Shown here: in pieces, positions 1-6,813 of the stretch
Numbering within the stretch: the first letter of the stretch is position 1
Layout: every line of letters begins with the position of its first letter
Assembly (NCBI GenBank): GCA_011049465.1
Contig: DSBP01000308.1
Coordinates: forward strand, 1 to 13,117
DNA: 13,117 bases
Source of the DNA: a bacterium
GTDB taxonomy: Bacteria; Oederibacteriota; PGYV01; DSBP01
Direction of reading: 5' to 3'
The notes under the pieces: generated by a model
Database searches by the model: none
What the model was told of the DNA's origin: nothing
What the model saw: only the letters and a program-made list of their open reading frames with translations
Program-made: the position numbers and the translations under genes

Positions 1-1175
1 ACCTTAAAAAAAACATTCTTCCCATATATGAGCCGGGGCTTGAGGAGCTTGTGAAACGGAACAAAACAAGGCTGGTTTTTACGACCAGCCTGAAAGAGGG
101 GGTGCAAAAATCCGATATTATTTTTATTGCAGTGGGCACCCCTCCTAAAGAAAACGGAGAAGCTGACCTGAGCTATGTTAAAAGCGCGGCAAAAATAATA
201 GGGAAAAACATGAACGGTTATAAAATAATAGTCGATAAATCAACCGTTCCCGTGGGAATGGGCGACCTTGTGGCAAGCATCATAGAGGACAACGCGAAAA
301 AAGCGGTTGAATTTGATGTGGTCTCGAGCCCGGAGTTTTTAAGGGAGGGCAGCGCGATTTATGATTTTATGAATCCTGACCGCGTGGTTATTGGCGCGAA
401 AAAAAGGGAAGCTGCCGAAAAGGTGGCCGAGATATTCAAACCGCTTGATACAAAAATAATAATAACGGACCTGCGCAGCGCGGAGATGATTAAATACGCC
501 TCGAATTCTTTTCTTGCTACAAAGATATCGTTCATTAACGAGATTGCCAATGTATGCGAAAAGGTCGGGGCTGACGTGGAGACCGTGGCAAACGGCATGG
601 GTCTCGATAAAAGAATAGGAAAACTTTTTTTAAACGCTGGGGCGGGTTTCGGCGGTTCCTGTTTTCCGAAGGATGTCTCGGCCCTTATAAATATAGCCAG
701 GCACGAGGATTATGAGCCGCTCATACTCAATGCGGTCATGGAGGTAAACAGGATTCAGCGCAAGCATGTGCTCAATAAAATAAAAAGAATGCTTGGGACG
801 ATTGAAGGCAAGCAGATAGGCATTCTGGGGATAGCCTTTAAACCCAATACCGATGACATAAGGGAAGCTGTCGCGATAAATATTATGAGGGCCCTTCTTG
901 ACAAGGGGTGCAGGATAAAGGCTTTTGACCCTGTTGCCATGAAAAACGCCAAGCGTGAGCTTAAAAACGTCAAATATGTAACAGGTGCTTACGAGGCTGC
1001 TGAAAAGGCAGAGTGCCTTGTCATAATGACGGAGTGGAACGAATTCAAGGAGCTTGACCTTAAGAAGATAAAAAAACTGATGAAGTCGCCTGTTATTGTT
1101 GACGCGAGAAATATATATGACCCTGTTCTTATTAAAAAAATGGGGTTTCAGTATACGGGGATAGGAAGAAGCTGA
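1..1175 (+). CDS. ugd: UDP-glucose 6-dehydrogenase, 5'-truncated by window edge
   Basis: This enzyme oxidises UDP-glucose to UDP-glucuronate with two NAD+ in the cytoplasm, supplying precursors for polysaccharide or LPS sugars. The frame is open from base 3, giving about 390 visible residues. Reading begins in the N-terminal Rossmann domain just before the family motif IYEPGLEEL, so roughly 45 residues including the dinucleotide-binding glycine motif lie off the left edge. Visible landmarks are AVGTPP, STVPVG, SSPEFLREG followed by NPDRVVIG, and the catalytic-cysteine motif GGSCFPKD (Cys codon at 660-662). The C-terminal UDP-binding domain follows, with GIAFKPNTDDIREA. The GTG at 51 is internal because homology begins before it. 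The family assignment is secure. A related nucleotide-sugar dehydrogenase such as a UDP-ManNAc type is possible but less likely given these motifs. Confidence 0.95.
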   Translation, partial: LKKNILPIYEPGLEELVKRNKTRLVFTTSLKEGVQKSDIIFIAVGTPPKENGEADLSYVKSAAKIIGKNMNGYKIIVDKSTVPVGMGDLVASIIEDNAKKAVEFDVVSSPEFLREGSAIYDFMNPDRVVIGAKKREAAEKVAEIFKPLDTKIIITDLRSAEMIKYASNSFLATKISFINEIANVCEKVGADVETVANGMGLDKRIGKLFLNAGAGFGGSCFPKDVSALINIARHEDYEPLILNAVMEVNRIQRKHVLNKIKRMLGTIEGKQIGILGIAFKPNTDDIREAVAINIMRALLDKGCRIKAFDPVAMKNAKRELKNVKYVTGAYEAAEKAECLVIMTEWNEFKELDLKKIKKLMKSPVIVDARNIYDPVLIKKMGFQYTGIGRS

Positions 1176-1186
1176 AAATACAGATT

Positions 1187-1193
1187 AAGGAGG
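1187..1193 (+). promoter_or_regulatory. Strong ribosome binding site for the two-helix membrane protein
   Basis: AAGGAGG is an almost complete anti-16S match, 8 bases before the ATG at 1202. It fixes that start and supports the small ORF as a real gene even though its product is not recognised. Confidence 0.75.
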
Positions 1194-1201
1194 TTTGAAA
1201 T

Positions 1202-1471
1202 ATGGCAAAAGACAATAAAGAACAGAAAAAAACACAGCAGCAGCCCGTGAAATACACGGTGAAGGAGTATCTGATAATAAATGGATTTTTTTGGGCATTT
1301 TTACTTGTGGTCTCAATAGCGGTTTTTTTCGCGGCCGGAGGAAAGTGGGACCCTGTCATGAAAAGCGTTTTTACATTTATATTTCTTGTTTTTGGGCTAG
1401 GGTTTTCTGCGGTATCGGTATTTGATTACGTTTATGACAGGGCGGCAAAATCAGATGAAACAGGCGGTTAG
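1202..1471 (+). CDS. Small two-helix inner-membrane protein, function unknown
   Basis: I do not recognise this 89-residue protein. Residues 1-20 are a polar, Lys/Gln-rich cytoplasmic-looking tail. A hydrophobic segment spans about 24-45 and a second about 52-74, with a short GGKWDP turn between them and a charged C-terminus. By the positive-inside rule both ends should be cytoplasmic. The start is supported by the AAGGAGG at 1187-1193. It lies 26 bases after the UDP-glucose dehydrogenase stop, and its last 17 bases overlap the start of the next gene, so it is probably co-transcribed with both and its translation coupled to the coiled-coil gene. That pairing suggests a shared envelope role, which is inference only. 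No catalytic motif is visible. Confidence 0.75.
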   Translation: MAKDNKEQKKTQQQPVKYTVKEYLIINGFFWAFLLVVSIAVFFAAGGKWDPVMKSVFTFIFLVFGLGFSAVSVFDYVYDRAAKSDETGG

Positions 1472-2096
1472 AGCGGCAGTATTGCCGGTTATTATATCAT
1501 TGGTTTTTCTGCTGCCTGTATCCGGGCAGGAAAGCTCGGTTGAGGAAGGCGCAAGGCAGCCGGCTTCTTTTACGGCCGGGCAGGCGGGTTCTGACCCGGT
1601 AAAACCGGCTGCGACGCCCGTGCCCGCGCGTGATTATACAAAAGAGATAAACGAGCTTCGCGTAAGAATAAATGAGCTTAGCGGGGCCGTAAACGTATTG
1701 AGGGAGGAGGCCCGGGCGCTGGCTGAAAAAAACATGGAGCTTGCGGGGGTATCCAATAAAGCGGACAGGCTTGAAACCAGGCTCCTTGAACTTGAGCAAA
1801 AAAACGAGGCTGATAAAAAGAGGCTGGACAGCCACACGGTTGAGTTCCGGGAGATGCGGGATACGGTCAAGGACCGGGTTGACAGGATGCGGAGCTGGGA
1901 TGATATCCTTGGTGTATTAAAAAAAGAGATAACAAATAACGAGCTTGAGACAGCAAGGCTCAAAAAAGAGATAAACGACCTGAAACGCATCGGCGGCGGG
2001 GAAAGTGTTTTTGATGCTGTGGCTTCCTGGCCGTATATAGGTATAACAGCGCTTATAATATCCATTGCCGCTTTTATCGCGGCTGTGGCGAGATAG
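1455..2096 (+). CDS. Exported coiled-coil protein with C-terminal membrane anchor, function unknown
   Basis: Not recognised beyond its architecture. Starting at the ATG at 1455 gives 213 residues. Residues 1-24 are a signal-peptide-like stretch (MKQAVRAAV, then a hydrophobic core ending VSG/Q). Residues 25-60 are a low-complexity Ala/Pro/Gly linker. Residues 61-178 are a long heptad-rich coiled coil (INELRVRINEL, LETRLLELEQ, LKKEINDLKR). Residues 190-211 form a terminal hydrophobic helix ending in Arg. The frame also opens at ATGs at 1422 and 1434, but those would put a polar extension before the signal peptide, so 1455 is preferred; a weak cagggcgg site lies 9 bases upstream. It overlaps the previous gene by 17 bases and sits 4 bases before yicC. 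A periplasmic spacer or tether anchored by its C-terminus is a reasonable reading but untested. Confidence 0.75.
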   Translation: MKQAVRAAVLPVIISLVFLLPVSGQESSVEEGARQPASFTAGQAGSDPVKPAATPVPARDYTKEINELRVRINELSGAVNVLREEARALAEKNMELAGVSNKADRLETRLLELEQKNEADKKRLDSHTVEFREMRDTVKDRVDRMRSWDDILGVLKKEITNNELETARLKKEINDLKRIGGGESVFDAVASWPYIGITALIISIAAFIAAVAR

Positions 2097-2100
2097 CCTT

Positions 2101-2964
2101 ATGGCGAGGAGTATGACGGGGTGGGGCACGGGGAAACACAGGTTATTTACCGTCAATATCAGGGGGCTCAATTCGAAATATTCCGAGGTGGTGCTTCACA
2201 TGCCGCAGGAATTGTTTTTTTTGGAGCCGTATATTTATAAATATATAAACGATAATACCGCGCGCGGGCGGGTAGATGTATACTTCAGCGCGGAAAAAAA
2301 CGGAGGGGCGCGGAAACTTGTAATAGATGAAAGGCTGTTTGAAAAGTCGGTTATGGTTTTTAAAAAACTTTATAAGAAGGCGGGAATTAAAGGCCCGGTT
2401 GTGGCGTCGGATATTCTTGCCAATATAGATGGAATAGCGAGGCTGGAAAGCGGCCCTGCGTCCGCGGCCATAACATGGGAAAAAGTAAAACCGGTGCTGG
2501 CAGGCGCGTTTAAGGATTTTACGGGCATGAAAAACAGGGAGGGCGCAAGGCTCGCGGCTGATATACGGAAAAAAGCTTCCCGTATCCGCGCTGAATCCGC
2601 GAAAATAAAGGCGTTGTATATTAAATTCAGGGCCGTATTTGTTGCGAGGGCAAGAAAAAGGGCGGCCGAGATTCTTGACGGGGAAAATGAAAAGAGGGTT
2701 TTAAGCGCGGGAATAGTTGAGGTTCTGGAAAAGTATGACATAACAGAGGAACTTGTTAGGATCAATTCACACCTTGTCCAGATCGAGGCGTTTTTAAAAC
2801 TTGAAAAAGGCGCGGGGCGCAAGCTTGATTTTCTTGCCCAGGAACTTTACAGGGAAGCAAATACGATAGCGTCAAAGATACCCGATTCAGATACCGCGCA
2901 TTCCGTCATAATGATTAAAGAATGTACGGACAAAATCAGGGAGCAGGCGCAAAATCTCGAATAA
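2101..2964 (+). CDS. yicC: YicC/YloC family endoribonuclease
   Basis: This is a member of the conserved YicC/YloC family, whose studied members are endoribonucleases linked to RNA turnover and stress or stationary phase. The protein is 287 residues, the same length as E. coli YicC. The N-terminus MARSMTGWGTG matches the family's usual opening (RSMTGFG), followed by the VNIRGLNSKY segment. The C-terminal DUF1732 region carries the signature KLDFLAQELYREANTIASK and ends KIREQAQNLE. The frame extends upstream to an ATG at 2065, but that part lies within the previous gene and precedes the conserved start, so 2101 is chosen. No good ribosome site is visible and the gap to the previous stop is 4 bases, so reinitiation is likely. 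It is the first gene of a conserved yicC-remA-gmk-rpoZ-coaBC run. Confidence 0.93.
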   Translation: MARSMTGWGTGKHRLFTVNIRGLNSKYSEVVLHMPQELFFLEPYIYKYINDNTARGRVDVYFSAEKNGGARKLVIDERLFEKSVMVFKKLYKKAGIKGPVVASDILANIDGIARLESGPASAAITWEKVKPVLAGAFKDFTGMKNREGARLAADIRKKASRIRAESAKIKALYIKFRAVFVARARKRAAEILDGENEKRVLSAGIVEVLEKYDITEELVRINSHLVQIEAFLKLEKGAGRKLDFLAQELYREANTIASKIPDSDTAHSVIMIKECTDKIREQAQNLE

Positions 2965-2983
2965 ACACGGGAACGGAGAAGGA

Positions 2984-3259
2984 ATGCTTTTAAACGTCGG
3001 TTTTGACAATGCTGTTGTGGCGGAAAGAATTGTGGCTGTTGTGGCTGTTAATTCCACTCCGGTCCGAAGGATGATAGACGAATCGCGCAAGGCAGGGACT
3101 CTTATTGACGCGACACACGGCAAAAAAATACGGTCGGTCGTTGTGACGGACAGCAGCCACTGTGTTTTATCCGCGCTTCAGGCTGAAACCCTTACGGGCC
3201 GGCTATCGGGAGCGCATAAGCAGGCAGAGAGAAAGACGGAGGGAAAAACAGCAAAATGA
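2984..3259 (+). CDS. remA: DUF370/RemA-family regulator
   Basis: This is a small DUF370 protein homologous to RemA, in B. subtilis a DNA-binding activator of biofilm-matrix and osmoprotection genes. The 91-residue sequence shows the family's conserved path: MLLNVGFDNAVVAERIVAVV at the start, then the STPVRRMIDESRKAG arginine-rich segment, LIDATHGKKIRSVVV, and the DSSHCVLSALQAETL block. A polar Lys-rich tail of about 17 residues follows. A GGAGAAGGA ribosome site (2975-2983) precedes the ATG directly. The stop overlaps the gmk start in an ATGA (3256-3259), indicating coupling. The neighbourhood yicC-remA-gmk-rpoZ is the one known in Bacillus, which supports the call. The targets in this organism are unknown. 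The symbol rests on family and synteny, not on shown function. Confidence 0.9.
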   Translation: MLLNVGFDNAVVAERIVAVVAVNSTPVRRMIDESRKAGTLIDATHGKKIRSVVVTDSSHCVLSALQAETLTGRLSGAHKQAERKTEGKTAK

Positions 3260-3855
3260 AGAGGGCCGGGATTGTTTTTGTTGTGTCAGCGCCGTCAGGG
3301 GCGGGAAAAACAACTGTAATAAGGGAATTCCTGAAAAAACACAAGCGGGATTTTGTTTTGTCGGTATCTGCGACCACGCGCCCACCGAGAAACGGCGAAA
3401 AAGACGGAAGGGATTATTATTTTTTTTCTGAGGATAAGTTTAAAAAGTTTATTGAACAGGGCAAGTTTCTGGAGCATGCACGGGTTGTGGGAAACCGGTA
3501 CGGAACGCTTAAAAAAACCGTTATAAACAGCGCGGAAAACGGAAAAAATGTGATTATGGATGTGGATGTACAGGGGATGAAATCCATAAAGAAGAGGCTG
3601 CCTGAATCCGTGGCTATTTTTCTAAAACCTCCTTCATTTGAAGAACTGAAAAAAAGGCTTGAAGGCCGTAAGACAGAGTCGAGGGAATCCCTGGCTAAAC
3701 GGCTTAAGCTCGCAAAAAAAGAATTGAAAGAAGAGCAAAAGTATGATTATATAGTAGTTAACAAAGAACTCGGGAAAGCCGTGGAAGATCTCGAAGAAAT
3801 CCTCAAAATTGAGAGACAAAAGAGGTATCAGCCAAAGGAGGCTTTTGAAAGATGA
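3256..3855 (+). CDS. gmk: Guanylate kinase
   Basis: Cytoplasmic guanylate kinase phosphorylates GMP to GDP with ATP, an essential step in GTP, dGTP and ppGpp supply. The protein is 199 residues, close to the usual 200-207. The P-loop SAPSGAGKTT is at 11-20. The GMP-binding region has SATTRPPRNGE (38-48) and DYYF (53-56). FLEHARVVGNRYGT is at 71-84 and the DVDVQG motif at 102-107. The lid region carries an Arg-containing RLEGRKTESRESLAKRL. The ATG overlaps the remA stop by 4 bases and the TGA overlaps the rpoZ start by 4 bases. All expected catalytic elements appear intact. Confidence 0.97.
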   Translation: MKRAGIVFVVSAPSGAGKTTVIREFLKKHKRDFVLSVSATTRPPRNGEKDGRDYYFFSEDKFKKFIEQGKFLEHARVVGNRYGTLKKTVINSAENGKNVIMDVDVQGMKSIKKRLPESVAIFLKPPSFEELKKRLEGRKTESRESLAKRLKLAKKELKEEQKYDYIVVNKELGKAVEDLEEILKIERQKRYQPKEAFER

Positions 3856-4079
3856 AAAAGACAGAATATGCGGTTCAGGATTTCAGGAAAAAGATAGCCA
3901 ATAAATATGCTGCGGCCATTATTGTTTCAAGCAGGGCAAAGCAGATAAGGGAAAACCCGGCGGATGTTGACGAAAAACTCAGAAAACTCAAGCCGACCGT
4001 AAGCGCTTTAAGGGAGTTTCTCGAGGACAAGGTGAAGTATCCGGAATATGACCTTGATAAAATCAATATAGAGGAGTAA
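3852..4079 (+). CDS. rpoZ: RNA polymerase omega subunit
   Basis: The omega subunit helps fold and retain the beta-prime subunit of RNA polymerase, and in many bacteria it contributes to a ppGpp-binding site. The protein has 75 residues, within the usual range. The conserved central segment NKYAAAIIVSSRAKQI corresponds to the family's N-x-aromatic, hydrophobic, xxRAxQ helix. It is followed by KPTVSALREF, the typical KPxxxAL(x)E element. A strong AAAGGAGG (3834-3841) lies 10 bases before the ATG, inside the 3' end of gmk, and start and stop overlap in ATGA. Its place directly after gmk matches many genomes, consistent with joint control of GTP and transcription. Confidence 0.9.
   Translation: MKKTEYAVQDFRKKIANKYAAAIIVSSRAKQIRENPADVDEKLRKLKPTVSALREFLEDKVKYPEYDLDKINIEE
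4071..4076 (+). promoter_or_regulatory. Ribosome binding site supporting the GTG start of coaBC
   Basis: GAGGAG is built from the last two codons of rpoZ and sits 9 bases before the GTG at 4086. It supports that non-ATG start, which also gives the conserved N-terminus of the CoaC domain. Confidence 0.55.
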
Positions 4080-4085
4080 CGCGAA

Positions 4086-5263
4086 GTGCGGGTTGTATTG
4101 GGAGTGACCGGAGGCATAGCCGCTTACAGGGCGCCTGAGATAGCAAGGGCCCTGAAAAAAAAGGGAGTTGATGTTGTATGCGTGCTCTCAAGCGCTGCCG
4201 AGGAATTTGTAACCCCGCTTTCTTTAAGGACCGTTACGGAAAATCCTGTCTTTACCGATATGTTTCATGCGGCGAAAAATCCCGGCTCAAAAGTTGAGCA
4301 TATTGACCTCGCGAGAAACTGCGATGTGATACTCGTCGCGCCGGCCACAGCCAATGTTATCGGCAAAGTGGCGGCGGGAATAGCGGATGACCTTTTAACA
4401 ACAGTCATCATGGCCGCGGAAAAAAAGGTAATATTCGCGCCCGCCATGAACAAGGCTATGTGGGCAAACCCGATAGTAAAAGCCAATGTTGAAAAACTCA
4501 AAAAACTGGGGTATATCTTTACCGGCCCCGCTGAAGGCGTGCTTGCCTGCGGTGAATACGGCGCCGGCCACATAGAAGACACTTCTGTAATCGTAAACGC
4601 TGTTCTTGCGTCTGCGAAAACAAAGGCTTCGTCTAAAAAAAAACTGTCCTGATCACCTCCGGCCCCACAAGGGAAAAAATTGATTCCGTAAGGTTCATAT
4701 CAAACCCCTCTTCCGGGAAGACCGGATTTCATCTGGCAAATGAGGCGATGTCAAGAGGATATAAAACCATATTTATTACCGGGCCGTCTTCCTTTATTCC
4801 TTTAGCGGATATTGTTGTGAAAGTTGAGTCCGCCGCTGAAATGAATACTGCCGTAAAAAACCACCTTAAAACCGCGGATGTTGTTATAGGGGCCGCTGCT
4901 GTGGGTGATTTCTATCCTGAGCGGTTTGGGGGGAAAATTGACAGAAAAGAACCAATGACATTAAAACTGAGGCCGACCGAAGATATAATCGGGTTTGCGG
5001 GTAAAAACAAGGGAAAAAGAATAATTGCGGGATATTCCGCGGAGATGGGAAAGAATTTTAAAAGGGCTGTTGAAAAAATGAAGAGGAAAAAAATTGATAT
5101 CATGGTTGTGAATGATATTTCAAAAAAAGAAGCGGGGTTTGAGTCCGATTTCAATGAAATAACAATAATAAACCGCCGTGGACGGGCTGTTTTTTCCGGA
5201 AAAGGGACAAAGGAAGAACTCGCATCCCGTGTCTTTGACGTCATAGAAAAGGCAGGGGCATAA
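4086..5263 (+). CDS. coaBC: Bifunctional CoaBC (PPC synthetase/decarboxylase), read in two frames across an A9 run
   Basis: CoaBC joins 4'-phosphopantothenate to cysteine (CoaB) and decarboxylates the product to 4'-phosphopantetheine with FMN (CoaC), in coenzyme A synthesis. The CoaC part (GTG 4086 to TGA 4652) has VTGGIAAYR, the active-site His72 in KVEHIDLA, PATAN, PAMN with Asn122, and ACGEYGAGH with Cys155. These correspond to E. coli His75, Asn125 and Cys158. The CoaB part continues at 4643-5263 in the -1 frame: TVLITSGPTREKID, FISNPSSGKTG, AAVGDFYP, then KKIDIMVVNDIS. Joining the frames in the nine-A run gives about 392 residues, a normal length for the fused enzyme. No ATG, GTG or TTG precedes the CoaB motifs in their own frame: there is a TAA at 4634-4636, and the first ATG, at 4748, lies after them. 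Slippage, a sequencing indel or a true mutation could explain this. All motifs look intact, which argues against decay. Confidence 0.85.
4635..4643 (+). other. A9 homopolymer where the coaBC frame changes (possible slippage site)
   Basis: Nine consecutive A residues form the exact point where the CoaC frame must pass to the CoaB frame. In the zero frame it reads three Lys codons, then Leu-Ser-stop (TGA 4650-4652). Adding one A to the transcript, or a -1 ribosomal shift on A AAA AAA, gives Lys-Lys-Lys-Thr-Val-Leu and enters CoaB without losing a conserved residue. It is the longest homopolymer I saw in the window; runs of eight occur elsewhere without breaking frames. No clear downstream pseudoknot or strong upstream Shine-Dalgarno-like stimulator was seen, so transcriptional slippage or an assembly indel fits better than ribosomal frameshifting. 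Confidence 0.5.
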
Positions 5264-6799
5264 ATGCGGAAAATAGCCGCCCTGTTTCTTCTTTTTTTTA
5301 TGTCGTTTATCCTGTCCGGCGAGCCGAGAAAAATAAGCGGGAGAGAGTTGTTTAAAAACGAAATTCTTGTTGAGTTTAAGGAAGAGGCCCGGGGTACAGA
5401 GGCTGTGAGGCAAATCGAGGAAAAATACGGGCTCAAAAGGACGCACAGGCATCTTGATACTCCGTTCAACTGTTATATAGTCAATGAAAAGGAAAAACTG
5501 CTTTTTATTGTCGAAGAGATCCAAAAAGAGGGCTCTGTTAAATACGCGCAGCCTAATTACATAAGGAGGGCGCTTTACACGCCTGTTGCCGGCGGGCCGA
5601 ATGACACGTATTATCAGAACGGCTCGCAATGGGGGTTTAATAAGATTATGGCTGACGCGGCATATGCGGCCGGGCTTATCGGGCAGTTCCCCGAAAGGAC
5701 AGTAATTGTCGCGGTTCTTGACACGGGCATCCGCGGGACGCATGAGGATCTCGCGGGCGTTACAACAAACGGATATAATGTGTTTAACCCGGGAGCAGAT
5801 CCGTTTGATGACGATATTGACGGAGGCCACGGCACGCATGTTGCGGGAATAATTGCCGCGAATACGGGCAACGGCACGGGTATAGCGGGCACGGTTTATG
5901 CCAATGTCAGCTGGAACGCACGCGCCCTGATAATGCCGGTAAAAGTGCTTGATTCCGAAGGCGCCGGGACGGACGCCGGTGTTTACGCCGGAATCAAATG
6001 GGCGGTTGATAACGGAGCGATGATACTGAATTACAGTTTTGGGGGGGCCGAAAACAGCCAGGCGCTTCAAAGCGGGGTTAATTACGCGGCTGAGCGCGGA
6101 AGGTTGAGCGTGGCCGCTGCCGGAAATAACGATACCGCTGTATATTACCCTGCGGCGTTTTCGAACGTAATAAGTGTGGCGTCGACTGACGAGGATGATA
6201 AAAGGGCTGTTTTTTCCAATTACGGCAAAATTGACGTGTCTGCCCCGGGAACAACTGTGTGGAGCACGGACAATGGCAGTGACACTGCATACAGCGCTTA
6301 CAGCGGAACATCCTTTGCCGCGCCTTTTGTATCGGGGCTGGCAGCGCTTATAGTGCTTAAATACGGCGATGTGGGAACTGAAAATGTACGCAATATAATA
6401 GAGCAGACCGCGGATGACGTGGAAACGCAGGGATACGACAAATACACGGGGTGGGGAAGGATAAATGTGCTGAGGGCGCTGAACCGGGATTTTACGCCGG
6501 TTTCCGTGAGGCTCAAAACATACAACTGGCCCAATCCTTTCTCCTCCCAGAGGGATATTCATACAAATATAACATGTGTTATAAGCGAGCCGGCGGATAT
6601 AAGGCTTACAATCTATGACGCGGCAGGCAGGATTGTTTATGAGGCGGAAAAGAAAACAGGCGAGGTAAACATCGGGTTTAATATTATAAGATGGGACGGA
6701 AAAAATAAAGACGGCAGGCTGGCCGGAAACGGCACCTATTTTTATACCATAAGAGCAGGTTCGCTTACCGGAACAAACAAGATAACTATATTAAACTGA
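5264..6799 (+). CDS. Secreted S8 (subtilisin-family) protease with FlgD-like/type-A sorting C-terminal domain
   Basis: This is an exported serine endopeptidase of 511 residues. Residues 1-19 are a signal peptide (MRKIAALFLLFFMSFILSG). Residues 33-101 resemble a subtilase propeptide/I9-type inhibitor domain ending KYAQPNYI. The peptidase domain carries a full catalytic set: Asp153 in AVLDTG, His189 in GGHGTHVAG, oxyanion Asn288 in AAAGNN, and Ser350 in SGTSFAAP. The C-terminal domain (about 415-511) begins WPNPF, contains LTIYDAAGR and IRWDGKNKDG, then GNGTYFYTI, and ends KITILN. This is the pattern of FlgD-like Ig domains and of T9SS type-A sorting domains. The ATG follows the coaB stop with no gap. 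The PorV/PorQ-like gene directly downstream supports export to the cell surface or medium. The substrate is unknown. Confidence 0.92.
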   Translation: MRKIAALFLLFFMSFILSGEPRKISGRELFKNEILVEFKEEARGTEAVRQIEEKYGLKRTHRHLDTPFNCYIVNEKEKLLFIVEEIQKEGSVKYAQPNYIRRALYTPVAGGPNDTYYQNGSQWGFNKIMADAAYAAGLIGQFPERTVIVAVLDTGIRGTHEDLAGVTTNGYNVFNPGADPFDDDIDGGHGTHVAGIIAANTGNGTGIAGTVYANVSWNARALIMPVKVLDSEGAGTDAGVYAGIKWAVDNGAMILNYSFGGAENSQALQSGVNYAAERGRLSVAAAGNNDTAVYYPAAFSNVISVASTDEDDKRAVFSNYGKIDVSAPGTTVWSTDNGSDTAYSAYSGTSFAAPFVSGLAALIVLKYGDVGTENVRNIIEQTADDVETQGYDKYTGWGRINVLRALNRDFTPVSVRLKTYNWPNPFSSQRDIHTNITCVISEPADIRLTIYDAAGRIVYEAEKKTGEVNIGFNIIRWDGKNKDGRLAGNGTYFYTIRAGSLTGTNKITILN

Positions 6800-6800
6800 C

Positions 6801-6807
6801 GGAGGAG
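6801..6807 (+). promoter_or_regulatory. Strong ribosome binding site deciding a TTG start
   Basis: GGAGGAG starts one base after the protease stop and ends 6 bases before the TTG at 6814. It selects this TTG, which gives a complete signal peptide with a basic N-terminus, over the internal GTG/ATG near 6844-6849, which would lose the basic residues. Confidence 0.7.
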
Positions 6808-6813
6808 TGTGCG

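Noticed and set aside
51..53. GTG as start of the UDP-glucose dehydrogenase
   Set aside because: The frame is open from base 3 and the family motif IYEPGLEEL precedes this codon, so it is internal.
1634..2065. 143-codon antisense ORF within the coiled-coil gene
   Set aside because: It is a Ser/Leu-rich mirror of Glu/Lys/Arg coiled-coil codons with no ribosome site or family resemblance.
3162..3431. Second-frame ORF across the remA/gmk junction
   Set aside because: It is covered by two well-supported genes, and its translation is Arg/Lys/Phe-rich and without motifs.
4748..5263. Independent coaB gene starting at the ATG at 4748
   Set aside because: This start would drop the SGPTREKID and SNPSSGKTG elements, which are encoded in frame just upstream, so a separate functional gene from here is unlikely.
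5120..6562. 480-codon open frame on the minus strand opposite the protease and the end of coaB
   Set aside because: It lies antisense to a protease with a complete catalytic set, spans a gene boundary, and its translation is Arg/Pro/His-rich without recognisable domains. It is a by-product of codon composition.
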